NCBI GenBank assembly: GCA_902625535.1
Contig: CACOBT010000005.1
Span: 54,836 to 118,835 of the forward strand
DNA from: an uncultured beta proteobacterium
Lineage (GTDB): Bacteria; Pseudomonadota; Gammaproteobacteria; Burkholderiales; Burkholderiaceae_A
Reading direction: 5' to 3'
Length of the DNA stretch: 64,000 bases
Below the pieces are notes generated by a model. It saw nothing but the letters and a program-made list of their open reading frames with translations, was not told the DNA's origin and ran no database searches. Numbering within the stretch: position 1 is the first letter of the stretch; every line of letters starts with the position of its first letter. Made by a program: the position numbers and the translations under genes. Of this stretch, positions 24,748-33,298 are shown one piece after another.

Positions 24748-26256
24748 ATGGAATTGAAAAGAATATTAGCTAACGATTTACGATCTGCAACGGAAAAAGC
24801 AATTAGAATCTATGGTCCAAATACCTTAGTTGTTTCTAGCGAGCGAGTTAATGGTGGCGTAGAGGTGATTGTTGCAACGGATTTTTCTCAAAATCCAGAT
24901 TTAGCTAATCCGACTGTGAATTCTGTAGCCTCTGAAAAGGAACCAAAAGCCGTTTCCCGGTCTTTTTCAGATGAGCTTGCCCATGACTCTTTTGATGAGA
25001 TACTTTATGAGTCGATAGGAAAAAAAAGGAGTCTTAACTCAAAACAGGAAAAAACTTTACAAGATCCTGTAAGTACGCAGAACATCGAAAGAGATGGATC
25101 TGATCAACTGAAAAAAACTTTAGTCAGAAATGCTGGACCTAAAGTAGACAAGGAGCCAACATTAAGTCATAAGACATTCCATGATACAAAAATCCGAGCT
25201 CAAAAAAAGAAGCTAGAAGAGATCGGTCGATGGGAAATGGAAGAGCCACAGCAAAATGCAGATAGAACTTATTTAACGCCTTCAGAGGAGGAAAAATCGT
25301 TAAACTCGGAGGAGCTTCGTGCGAGAGAGATTGTTGATTTAGTTTTGAGTGAGATGGCGGAGGTTAAAAAAGAGCTCCAATTCGCAAAAAAAACTATCCA
25401 TATGGACAAAAATGGGTTCACAGACGAGATAAGCGATTTTGTTGAAATTGTTAAGATGGAAAATCTTCCCCTGAGCCTTCAGACTCTTCTGCTGGAGGAC
25501 GTCTCTGGATTTAGTAGTAAGGAGGATGCATTTGAAAAAATTCGTGATCAATTGATTGAGTCAACTCGTGGCGTCGAAACCCTCAATTCAAGTGAGCTTA
25601 GGGGGGCAAATATTTTTATAGGGCCCTCTGGAGCAGGAAAGACTACAGTTATTATGAAAATAATTCATTCTCTATTACACGAAAACCTGGCTGCAGATAA
25701 TATTGCAATTCTCAGCTTTAAACAGAATACTGTGGGCTCATGGACACAACTTCAATTGTTTGGATCAAGTTTAGGAATAGATGTTTTTAAAGTAAAAAAT
25801 CAGGAGATGTTAAGGACATTGGTCACAGAATTATCAGATAAAAAGCTAGTTTTTATAGATACGTCTGGTGCTAAAATAAAGGAAGAGTTAGATGATATCT
25901 TGAAGGTGATCCCTTCATCGCAAGTTCACGTAGTTATGCCTATCGATGCTTCTGTTGCTCTTGCGAGAAAATGGTGTGATAAAGATGGTATAAATTGGAA
26001 TAGTATGTTTCTTTCGAAGTATGATGAGGCTATTTCCCCATGGGGCTTGTTACAAGCTTTGCTAAATTCAAAGCTGAAGATTTCATCATTAGTGTCATCT
26101 GGCCCGACTATCCAAGATTATAAGGAATTCAAAGTTGAGGACCTCGTTAATAAATGCACTGAAAAAATCAACGAAAAAATTACTTCTGATATAAGTTATA
26201 TCGATGCAGTGGAATCTCATAGTGACACTTTTAACAGAAAAAATGAAGGCTTATGA
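24748..26256 (+). CDS. flhF: FlhF, SRP-type GTPase for polar flagellum placement, divergent motifs
   Basis: FlhF marks the pole where the flagellum is built. The N-terminus (MELKRILANDLRSATEKAIRIYGPNTLVVSS) is typical and the middle is disordered. The C-terminal G domain keeps the P-loop (GPSGAGKTTVIMKI, ~292-305). The other SRP GTPase motifs are degraded: the DTYRxGAxEQL element is replaced by FKQNTVGSWTQL, DTAG by DTSGA, TKLDE by SKYDE, and the closing GQxVPEDI-type motif by GPTIQDY. It therefore may bind nucleotide but hydrolyse it poorly. Its 3' end overlaps flhG by 4 nt. Identity is secure from context and N-terminus. Confidence 0.9.
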   Translation: MELKRILANDLRSATEKAIRIYGPNTLVVSSERVNGGVEVIVATDFSQNPDLANPTVNSVASEKEPKAVSRSFSDELAHDSFDEILYESIGKKRSLNSKQEKTLQDPVSTQNIERDGSDQLKKTLVRNAGPKVDKEPTLSHKTFHDTKIRAQKKKLEEIGRWEMEEPQQNADRTYLTPSEEEKSLNSEELRAREIVDLVLSEMAEVKKELQFAKKTIHMDKNGFTDEISDFVEIVKMENLPLSLQTLLLEDVSGFSSKEDAFEKIRDQLIESTRGVETLNSSELRGANIFIGPSGAGKTTVIMKIIHSLLHENLAADNIAILSFKQNTVGSWTQLQLFGSSLGIDVFKVKNQEMLRTLVTELSDKKLVFIDTSGAKIKEELDDILKVIPSSQVHVVMPIDASVALARKWCDKDGINWNSMFLSKYDEAISPWGLLQALLNSKLKISSLVSSGPTIQDYKEFKVEDLVNKCTEKINEKITSDISYIDAVESHSDTFNRKNEGL

Positions 26257-27062
26257 AAATGTTAAAACAGCCAGAGGTCATTGGTATAGCCAGCGGTAAA
26301 GGTGGAGTCGGAAAGACGAGCATTTCCGTAAATTTGGCAAGACAGATGGCTCAAAACGGCAAAAGAGTCTTTCTCTTTGACGGTGATATGGGATTAGCAA
26401 ACGCACAGATATCTCTTGGAGTAAAAGCTAAGGAAAACATTAGTCATGTAATTTTGGGGCAGAAAAACATTAACGACATTATTGTAGAAGTTTCTCCGAG
26501 ATTTTCATTAGTTCCAGGAGCTTCTGGAGTTCAGCAAATGGCTGCACTCAATAACATTGAGATGGCCGGAATAGTAAACGTTTTTAGCGAGATTAAAGCG
26601 GAGTTCGATTTTTTAATAATTGATTTAGCTGCTGGCATTTCGCCATCGGTCTTGACTCTTCTAGACGCATGTCACAGACGAGTCATAGTTGTAGCTGACG
26701 AGCCTTCATCAATAGCTGATGCGTATGGACTTATAAAGGTGATTTGCCAGCGAAGTACAAGAACTGATATTTTGATGATTGAAAATAGATTTAAACGGCA
26801 CGTTACCGATAACACTCCAAATCTCTTTAACTTAATTAATCAAGTGTGTATTAAATTTCTTGATAGGTCTATTAAGAATCTTGGAGCCATTTCAGAAGAT
26901 GAGTTTTTTTCATTAGCACTCAAAGACAATAAAGCTTTGATAGATTATGCTCCGACAAGTAATGCCGTAAAAGATATACAAAGCATTATTGATGAAATTA
27001 TCGCACTCGGTCCTATTCAGGGAATGAATGGTGGTCTCGAGTTTTTTATTGACAGGAAATAA
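26253..27062 (+). CDS. flhG: FlhG/FleN, MinD-like ATPase controlling flagellar number
   Basis: MinD-family ATPase that limits flagellar number and in polar flagellates restrains the FleQ-type activator. The 269 residues open with the deviant Walker A GIASGKGGVGKTSISVNLA, followed by FLFDGDMGLANAQISLGV and the switch II-like LIIDLAAGISPSVLTLL. The conserved VVADEPSSIADAYGLIKV follows. The N-terminal DQAxxLR activator peptide found in some FlhGs is not evident. The ATG overlaps the flhF stop (ATGA), and fliA follows after 24 nt. Confidence 0.94.
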   Translation: MKMLKQPEVIGIASGKGGVGKTSISVNLARQMAQNGKRVFLFDGDMGLANAQISLGVKAKENISHVILGQKNINDIIVEVSPRFSLVPGASGVQQMAALNNIEMAGIVNVFSEIKAEFDFLIIDLAAGISPSVLTLLDACHRRVIVVADEPSSIADAYGLIKVICQRSTRTDILMIENRFKRHVTDNTPNLFNLINQVCIKFLDRSIKNLGAISEDEFFSLALKDNKALIDYAPTSNAVKDIQSIIDEIIALGPIQGMNGGLEFFIDRK

Positions 27063-27086
27063 TTAAGTCAGCATTGAGGAAAGTAG

Positions 27087-27812
27087 ATGAATAACGTTAC
27101 TCAAAACCCTTATAAAGATAATACTCAAAGTCGGGAATCGCTTATTACAAATCATATGGATTTAGTCAAGAGAGTTGCGTTACACTTGAAAGCTAGGTTG
27201 AGTCCTTTTATGGATTTAAATGAATTAATTCAGGTTGGCATGATCGGATTAATTGAAGCTGCGAAGTCTTTTGATTCTACAAAAGGTATTGAGTTTGAAC
27301 ATTTTGCTCATAGAAGGGTAAAAGGCTCGATCATTGATGAAGTCAGGAAACTATCTTATCTGCCGCGGTCAGCCGTAGCTATCAACAAACAGCACAATGA
27401 AAGTGCAAGAGCGTTATCAGCATCTCTTGGAAGGGCCCCTTCCCAGGCAGAGTTAGCAGCATCCATGGGTAAGGAAATAGAGAGCTTTCAGAGAGAAAGG
27501 GGACAAGCAGCAAGATTTGAGACCATTCATCTTGAAGATCTATCAGAACATGTTCTCAATATTCCAGACGAAAAGGCTAAGCAACCTGATACGATTGTTG
27601 AAGACTCGGAATTTATGAAAGCTGTTGTAGCTGCCATTGATGAGCTTCCAAATAGAGACAAACTCGTAATGTCCTTATATTATCAAGAGGAGTTGAATCT
27701 TAAGGAAATCGGAGAGATTCTGGGAGTTAGTGAATCACGAGTTAGTCAAATCCTAAGCCAAAACGTTAAGAAATTGAGGACAATTTTGTTCGAGGAAGAA
27801 ACGGATCAGTAA
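27087..27812 (+). CDS. fliA: Flagellar sigma factor FliA (sigma-28)
   Basis: Sigma factor for late flagellar genes. At 241 residues it has region 2 (MDLNELIQVGMIGLIEAAKSFD; RRVKGSIIDEVRKLSYLPRS), region 3 (SLGRAPSQAELAASMG) and region 4 (LPNRDKLVMSLYYQEELNLKEIGEILGVSESRVSQI, in part). Three promoters with a near-perfect FliA consensus lie in this window (before flgP, the gene at 28616, and fliS). It is transcribed with flhA-flhF-flhG. Confidence 0.96.
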   Translation: MNNVTQNPYKDNTQSRESLITNHMDLVKRVALHLKARLSPFMDLNELIQVGMIGLIEAAKSFDSTKGIEFEHFAHRRVKGSIIDEVRKLSYLPRSAVAINKQHNESARALSASLGRAPSQAELAASMGKEIESFQRERGQAARFETIHLEDLSEHVLNIPDEKAKQPDTIVEDSEFMKAVVAAIDELPNRDKLVMSLYYQEELNLKEIGEILGVSESRVSQILSQNVKKLRTILFEEETDQ

Positions 27813-27969
27813 TTTCTAGATTACAAGGTTCGGATTAATTGCGAAAATGCTAGAATTAGAGGTGAAACACCAAAAAAGCTACTTGATTTAGAAACTCTAG
27901 GCTTGCCGCACTTGATGTTGAGAATTGCGATTTGTTTCATTGATTGGTTAACTAGCTCAGGAGATTCGG

Positions 27970-28488
27970 TTGTTCGGTAACAGTAGAAAAATCCAACAAG
28001 CAAAAGATGAAGCTAAGGCTGAATATGAGAAAGCCATGGGCTCAAAGGACGATTCAAAAAAAGAAAAAGCCTTCAGGGCAAAAATTGGTTTAAGGATTCG
28101 GTCATCCATAGACCGAATTTTCGTCGACGGAGCTGAAAAATTCGCTAAATATGGAGAGTTAAGTTTGGCGGCCATAGCCGCCGGGGAAGAGAAACCTGAG
28201 CCACCTAAGTCGACTTCTTTTGTAAAAATTAAAAGCTTAAATGGAGAAATATTTTCCTATTTACCGTCTGATAGAGCGGAAGCGATTTTTCAATTGGGTG
28301 GAAAATACCAAAATATGGAGATTGACGCTAAAACGGCTATCAGGAGAGCTCAGGTGGTAGCAAATCAATATGCTTATGATCTTGATTTAGAAAATTCTCT
28401 AATTGTTTTACAGTTCCTCAGGGATGAGTTAGCGGAGGCGGGAAACCCGTTCATTGACTCCGAAGAACATGAGAAAAATCCCGATTAA
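27970..28488 (+). CDS. Unknown 172-residue protein downstream of fliA
   Basis: No family recognised. It starts with TTG, supported by AGGAG seven nt upstream; no ATG alternative fits. The N-terminus is a charged helix rich in Lys, Glu and Ala (IQQAKDEAKAEYEKAMGSKDDSKKEKAF). The C-terminal half is a mixed domain (FVKIKSLNGEIFSYLPSDRAEAI ... YDLDLENSLIVLQFLRDELAE). No signal peptide or membrane segment, so probably cytoplasmic. It lies 157 nt after fliA and 127 nt before another unknown gene. A flagellar role is suggested only by neighbours. Confidence 0.6.
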   Translation: MFGNSRKIQQAKDEAKAEYEKAMGSKDDSKKEKAFRAKIGLRIRSSIDRIFVDGAEKFAKYGELSLAAIAAGEEKPEPPKSTSFVKIKSLNGEIFSYLPSDRAEAIFQLGGKYQNMEIDAKTAIRRAQVVANQYAYDLDLENSLIVLQFLRDELAEAGNPFIDSEEHEKNPD

Positions 28489-28553
28489 CCTTAATATTTG
28501 TTCAGTTATAATTGTGAACATCGACTAATTTTTTAATTCCGTTTATGGAAAGT

Positions 28554-28580
28554 TAAAGAAGACGTCTGATTTGTCGATTA
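28554..28580 (+). promoter_or_regulatory. FliA (sigma-28) promoter for unknown gene at 28616
   Basis: TAAA (28554-28557), exactly 15 nt, then GTCGATTA (28573-28580). Ten of twelve defined positions match TAAA-N15-GCCGATAA. It lies about 35 nt before the gene start. Confidence 0.6.
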
Positions 28581-28615
28581 TCAATCTAGATAAAACCGGG
28601 TTTAAGGAGGCATAG

Positions 28616-29548
28616 ATGGCGACGCTGTTGCTTTTTGTTCTTTTGTTTTTTAGTGCTGCATTACTTGTCATGGTGGTTTATACCATTGATAGATTAAATA
28701 GCGTTGAGAAGATAACTTCAGTATTGAATTCAGTTATAGCACCTTCACCATCTGCTGGCGCTTATGAATCTGAGGCCATGTTTGAAGGTTTGTCAGGTAT
28801 GACTTTATGGGAAGCAATGAGCGGTTCTCCTGTGGAGGGATGGGAGGACGAAAACCTTGACCCCATGAGACCTAGGTATCGGATTGTTCTCCAAAAGCAC
28901 GTGGAGGCCATATTTGATGAGGGTTTGCTCGATGGACATCAGGAAACATATAAACATCTCCCTGCTAACACAATGCTGGTTTCAATGTTGAGGGGCTCAG
29001 TTGAATCCTGGATACCCCAGAATTATGCTAGTGGTATCTACCAGATTGGTCTTGAGTGGTCCAAGCAGGAGGTAAGCGAGGCTGGCCGATTAAGAGAGAA
29101 ATTGGATTTAATAGCAGATGAGATGTTTTCTGCATGCGAGATCGAGTTGAAAAATCCATTGTCAAAAGTTTTGCTGCCAGAATCGGAAGAGGAATTATTA
29201 AAAAGAGCAGATGATCAATCTAAGCAAGATCAGGATGAAGTCGAAGCGCTTGAGTTGTCCCACAAGACCCAAGCTCAGGCGGATGTTGCGAATCCCAATG
29301 AAGCTGATATGACAGCAGAATCTTCTGTTAAGGATCAATCAACTGAAGCTGTAGCAGATGGGGAACCAAACACTGTAAAACCTGCTCCAGCGCTAAAGGC
29401 TGAGTCTGAATCGATTAAGGATCCTTCCTCTGCAGGGGCAGAAGAAAGGCCGGTTGGGGAAGATAAAGGAACAACTCGCCGTGAGCAGGAAAAGAAAGAT
29501 ACTGATTCCTCAGGCAGTGGTGTTGCGGCTGTAGCCGAACCTGCTTAA
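28616..29548 (+). CDS. Unknown membrane-anchored acidic protein of the FliA regulon
   Basis: Unrecognised 310-residue protein. One N-terminal membrane helix (TLLLFVLLFFSAALLVMVVY, ~3-23), a folded-looking region to ~200 with conserved-type aromatic motifs (GLSGMTLWEAMSG; YASGIYQIGLEWSKQE; MFSACEIELKNPL), then a Glu/Ala/Ser/Asp-rich disordered tail of ~110 residues. A strong Shine-Dalgarno (AAGGAGG) precedes the ATG, and a FliA-type promoter lies at 28554-28580. Orientation, promoter and position before fliS argue for a late flagellar or motility function, but there is no domain to say which. Confidence 0.65.
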   Translation: MATLLLFVLLFFSAALLVMVVYTIDRLNSVEKITSVLNSVIAPSPSAGAYESEAMFEGLSGMTLWEAMSGSPVEGWEDENLDPMRPRYRIVLQKHVEAIFDEGLLDGHQETYKHLPANTMLVSMLRGSVESWIPQNYASGIYQIGLEWSKQEVSEAGRLREKLDLIADEMFSACEIELKNPLSKVLLPESEEELLKRADDQSKQDQDEVEALELSHKTQAQADVANPNEADMTAESSVKDQSTEAVADGEPNTVKPAPALKAESESIKDPSSAGAEERPVGEDKGTTRREQEKKDTDSSGSGVAAVAEPA

Positions 29549-29566
29549 CGAATGTGGAAAATTTAT

Positions 29567-29593
29567 TAAAGAAAAATATTAAATTGCCGATCT
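29567..29593 (+). promoter_or_regulatory. FliA (sigma-28) promoter for fliS
   Basis: TAAA (29567-29570), exactly 15 nt, then GCCGATCT (29586-29593): 10 of 12 defined positions of the FliA consensus including an intact GCCGAT. It lies in the short gap before fliS. Confidence 0.72.
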
Positions 29594-29632
29594 ACCATAT
29601 ATGGGTAATTTAGAAATAATTGGGAGCAAATC

Positions 29633-30073
29633 ATGAGAGCACGTCAGAAAGCCATAGATAGTTACGGAGAAGTAAATGTTGTATCGGGGGTTAATTCAGC
29701 CGACAATGTTCAGCTAATTCAGATGCTTTTTGATGGGTTGGTAGAAAGCTTGAAAGCTGCCGAGGGTCAAATAAAACGTAATGAAATAAGCGCGAAGGCG
29801 AAAAGCTTAGCACGGGCAAGCAAAATCGTTTTGGGATTACAAAATGCATTGGATTTTGAAGAAGGCGGTGAGATTGCTACTAATCTGAACGAACTTTACA
29901 GTTACGTTGTTAGACGACTCTTTCATGTGAATGCGCATAACGATATAGATGCGCTACTTGAGATTCATGGGCTAATGGAAGAAATTAGACAGGCATGGAA
30001 ATCAGTTCCATCACTCATTGCGCCAAAAAAAGACGTAAAAGCTGCGAATCAATCTGAGGAAGTGGCAAACTGA
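29633..30073 (+). CDS. fliS: Flagellin export chaperone FliS
   Basis: Cytoplasmic chaperone that binds the flagellin C-terminus and prevents premature polymerisation. The 146 residues are all-helical: MRARQKAIDSYGEVNVVSGV opens the protein as in other FliS, followed by LIQMLFDGLVESLKAAEGQI, ALDFEEGGEIATNLNELYSYV and the end helix LMEEIRQAWKSV. The Shine-Dalgarno GGGAG lies upstream. Flagellin (fliC) and cap (fliD) genes, its usual neighbours, are not in the window. Confidence 0.92.
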   Translation: MRARQKAIDSYGEVNVVSGVNSADNVQLIQMLFDGLVESLKAAEGQIKRNEISAKAKSLARASKIVLGLQNALDFEEGGEIATNLNELYSYVVRRLFHVNAHNDIDALLEIHGLMEEIRQAWKSVPSLIAPKKDVKAANQSEEVAN

Positions 30074-30830
30074 ATTTTTTCTCAAACCGATTAAACTTTT
30101 TTTTTCGTATCTCTCCACTCATTTAGACTGGGTCTCAAGATTACCTCAGTTCGGTCATGGATCTATATCGCTTGGAAGAAATTTCGATCTTGGATTGAAT
30201 GTTTCTTACATTTAGTGTCCCTTAAAATTTCCTAATAAGACCGTATTATTTTTAACGGTCGGGGTTTAGCTCATAAGCAAAAATATAACTTAAAAATAAC
30301 CGTCGCTCGGTTTACATAAAATTATTTGAGTTCTAGAGTGGTGCTGTTGGTGCGAATCTTTGTAAGAAACCATGCGAGATTTACAATTTAACCTGAGTTG
30401 AGAAATTGACGCTATGCGGCCAGCAATCTAGGAGCTAATTCGCTTGATAGCTGGTTTAACAACTGAAGCAACCCATTGTCTCGTTGCAGGAATTTTCTCA
30501 CGGGGTTAATGAGAAATATCCACACAAAATAAAAACAAGTCCATTACAGTCAAAAAATGTCCAGTTTTGCCTAATAAATTGAGTTTGAAATTCTCTAGTT
30601 CACCGTAGATCGTAAATGTTTTTAATCAAGAATAGTGTCAAACAGTTACACATTTGAGCAATTCTTGACAAGGGGTACCAAAAATGGTGATCCTGGTAAG
30701 TAGCAGGCAAAATACAAGGGATTTGAGCAAGAAAAAGCTTACTTTCTTTCCTGAAGATTAAAGAAATTGGGTACCTCATAATATTGCCTTATATAATCAA
30801 AAGTATTCCGATGAGTTAAGGAGAATACTG
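30074..30830. other. 757-bp intergenic region between fliS and ridA
   Basis: No gene of standard length. It contains a perfect hairpin TTTCTCA/TGAGAAA with a 9-nt loop at 30494-30516, a GACCGT/ACGGTC pair at about 30239-30260 and a T-run shortly after fliS. The ridA promoter region lies at its right end. The length is out of keeping with the compact surroundings, so a small RNA or decayed gene is possible, but nothing specific could be identified. Confidence 0.4.
30792..30797 (+). promoter_or_regulatory. Possible -10 element for ridA-recG
   Basis: TATAAT 33 nt upstream of the ridA ATG. A TTGGGT upstream is at 19-nt spacing, so the -35 match is poor. Confidence 0.3.
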
Positions 30831-31235
30831 ATGAAAAATCGAGAATATATTCAAACAGAAAAAGCACCTTCGGCAATTGGTGCATATTCGCAAGCCGTTA
30901 AATGCGGGTCGACTGTGTGGATCTCTGGGCAAATCCCATTGGATCCAGTTTCAATGGAAATTGTAGGACATACGGAATCTGATGAAGGGGTGAAATCACA
31001 AATTTCTCAGGTTTTTGAGAATTTAAAATCCATATGTGATGCTTCTGGTGGCAGTTTAAATGAAATTACAAAACTGAATATTTTTCTAACTGACATGTCT
31101 TATTTTCATCTTGTCAATGAAGTTATGGTGACAATGTTTGAGGAGCCCTATCCCGCTCGCGCTGCTGTCGGCGTTGTCAGTCTTCCCAAAAATGTTTGTG
31201 TGGAGGCTGAGGCAATCATGATCATTGAAAATTGA
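30831..31235 (+). CDS. ridA: RidA family enamine/imine deaminase
   Basis: Hydrolyses reactive 2-aminoacrylate and related enamines released by PLP enzymes. The 134 residues show the RutC/RidA pattern: APSAIGAYSQAVKCGSTVWISGQIPLDP near the start (in part), KSICDASGGSLNEITKLNIFL in the middle, and YPARAAVGVVSLPKNVCVEAEAI with the catalytic-site Arg at the end. A Shine-Dalgarno AAGGAG precedes the ATG. Its stop overlaps the TTG start of recG (TTGA). Confidence 0.93.
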   Translation: MKNREYIQTEKAPSAIGAYSQAVKCGSTVWISGQIPLDPVSMEIVGHTESDEGVKSQISQVFENLKSICDASGGSLNEITKLNIFLTDMSYFHLVNEVMVTMFEEPYPARAAVGVVSLPKNVCVEAEAIMIIEN

Positions 31236-33298
31236 GGTACGATATTTTTCCAAATTCTCTCAAGGGCGAAGGATTTAGAGAGTGGGAGGACTTGATATTA
31301 TTTTTTCCTAGAAGATATGAAGACCACTCAAACGTCTCTCTGGTTGAAGATCTCAATTTTGGAGAAGATGGTCAGGTTCAGGTAGTCATAAGAAAAACAC
31401 AAGTGGTGCAGAGAAAAAGAAAAATGTTGAATATCTTTGCATATGACGAATCGGGGGAAATCCTAATTAGGCTTTACCACTTTAGATATCAAATACAGAA
31501 TGTATTTCGGGAAGGTGTAAAACTAAGAGTTTTTGGGACTCCCAGGTCAGAGTTCGGAAATATTGAGTTTGTTCATCCAAAAATCCATGTTGGCTGGTTA
31601 GATGAAACGTCACCATGTTTTAAATACCTGGTTCCTTTTTATAAAATCAAGAGCAAATATCTCTACCAGGAAACATTTAGAAGGTATGTTGGGAAGGCTC
31701 TGAAAAGTTTTGTTCCTAGGGAATGGCTAAAAGAAGATATGTTAAGGGAACTAGGTCTCCCACGCCTTGAAAAATCTATAAAGGAAATTCATTTTCCTAA
31801 AATAACAAAAGATCCAAAAGAATTAATTTTGGAACTTGAACAGAGAAATAATTTGTTCTGGGACAGAATTAAGTTTGACGAACTGGCAGGACAGCAATTT
31901 GTTTTAAGAACAATGAAAAAATCTATTACTAATCTGAAGGTAGACTCTTTAGACGACGAAAAGGAGCTTTCAGAAACTCTTTTAAAAAAACTTCCGTTTA
32001 AACTTACGGAAGACCAAAAAAAAGTCTGGTGCGAGATAAAGTCTGACCTTACAGCAGGAAAACCATCGCATCGATTAATTCAAGGTGATGTTGGTTGTGG
32101 TAAAACTGTTATTGCAGGTCTTGCTGCAGCTTTCACTGTTGGATCAAAAAAACAGGCGAACATCATGGCTCCATCCGAAATACTTGCCAGTCAATTGTTT
32201 AACCAGTTGTCTGAGTGGTTTCAATCATCAGGAATAGAGGTTTTTTATTTGTCAGGCGGTCTCTCCATTAAGAAAAAGAAAAACCTTCTTTTAGAGCTGC
32301 ATGGAAAGAAACCGATCGTCGTTGTTGGCACGCATGCATTAATTCAAAAAGAGGTCAAATTTGGTAACTTAGGCCTCTCCATAATTGACGAACAACATCG
32401 TTTCGGTTTGGAGCAACGAGCTAAATTAAGAGAGAACTGCCCGCATATTTTAGGTATGTCCGCCACTCCTATTCCTAGGAGTTTGGCAATGACATTTTTG
32501 GCCGATATGGAAATTTCGACAATTAAGTCTCTTCCAAAAAGTAGAAAGAAAGTCATAACAAAATTGGTATCATCTCGAAGAAAATTAGAGATTTTAAAAA
32601 GAATAAAAGTTTTTGTCCATAATGGTGGGCAGGCCTTTTGGGTGTGTCCAATGATTAATGAATTGGAAGATCAAAGTAGAGCATTAAATACATTAGAGAA
32701 AACCTATGAATGGCTAAAAAAGAACCTTGATTTAAATATATCTATAGTTCATGGAAAGTTGGGGAAAGACGAGCAAAGGGAGGCAATGTTATCGTTTAGA
32801 GAAAAGAGAACGTCCATCCTGTTGGCTACTACTGTAATTGAGGTAGGAGTAAATATACCTGAAGCTGGATTGATTATTGTAGAAAATTCTGAACGATTTG
32901 GTTTGGCCCAATTACATCAACTAAGAGGAAGAGTTGGAAGGGGGAACATGGAGGCGATATGCATTTTTCTTTACGAAGAAGGTCTGACGGAAACAGCAAA
33001 GAAAAGACTGAAAATTCTATATGAATCCAATGATGGGTTTGAAATTGCTAAAAAAGACTTAGAGATTCGCGGACCCGGAGAGATTTTGGGTACTCGACAA
33101 TCAGGAGATATACAGCTCGAATTCTCTAATCTAGTAAAGGATTATGAATTGGTGATGAGAGTTGTTGCTTTCGTTAATAAAGTTATCAATAATTCGTCGT
33201 GCGTTGCAGAAGATGGCGACGCTATTTTTGATGATACAAGCATTACTTCGCTTATTAACCGATGGCGAAACGGGAGATTCCTGGTAGATGGAACATAG
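31232..33298 (+). CDS. recG: ATP-dependent DNA helicase RecG
   Basis: Reverses stalled replication forks and migrates Holliday junctions. Start TTG overlaps the ridA stop by 4 nt. The wedge/OB domain is at the N-terminus (FFPRRYEDHSNVSLVEDL; GEILIRLYHFRYQ), then the helicase core: Walker A GDVGCGKT, DEQH box IIDEQHRFGLEQR, GMSATPIPRSLAMT, VIEVGVNIPEAGLIIVENSERFGLAQLHQLRGRVGRG (in part), and the RecG-specific RGPGEILGTRQSG. Its 688 residues are close to the E. coli length, but the very N-terminal helix-hairpin (LxGVG) segment is abbreviated. Confidence 0.96.
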   Translation: MRYDIFPNSLKGEGFREWEDLILFFPRRYEDHSNVSLVEDLNFGEDGQVQVVIRKTQVVQRKRKMLNIFAYDESGEILIRLYHFRYQIQNVFREGVKLRVFGTPRSEFGNIEFVHPKIHVGWLDETSPCFKYLVPFYKIKSKYLYQETFRRYVGKALKSFVPREWLKEDMLRELGLPRLEKSIKEIHFPKITKDPKELILELEQRNNLFWDRIKFDELAGQQFVLRTMKKSITNLKVDSLDDEKELSETLLKKLPFKLTEDQKKVWCEIKSDLTAGKPSHRLIQGDVGCGKTVIAGLAAAFTVGSKKQANIMAPSEILASQLFNQLSEWFQSSGIEVFYLSGGLSIKKKKNLLLELHGKKPIVVVGTHALIQKEVKFGNLGLSIIDEQHRFGLEQRAKLRENCPHILGMSATPIPRSLAMTFLADMEISTIKSLPKSRKKVITKLVSSRRKLEILKRIKVFVHNGGQAFWVCPMINELEDQSRALNTLEKTYEWLKKNLDLNISIVHGKLGKDEQREAMLSFREKRTSILLATTVIEVGVNIPEAGLIIVENSERFGLAQLHQLRGRVGRGNMEAICIFLYEEGLTETAKKRLKILYESNDGFEIAKKDLEIRGPGEILGTRQSGDIQLEFSNLVKDYELVMRVVAFVNKVINNSSCVAEDGDAIFDDTSITSLINRWRNGRFLVDGT

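Noticed and set aside
30290..30505. Roughly 70-codon minus-strand stretch broken by one TAG in the fliS-ridA gap, considered as a decayed transposase
   Set aside because: No transposase motif, terminal repeats or target duplication could be seen, and open stretches of this size occur by chance.
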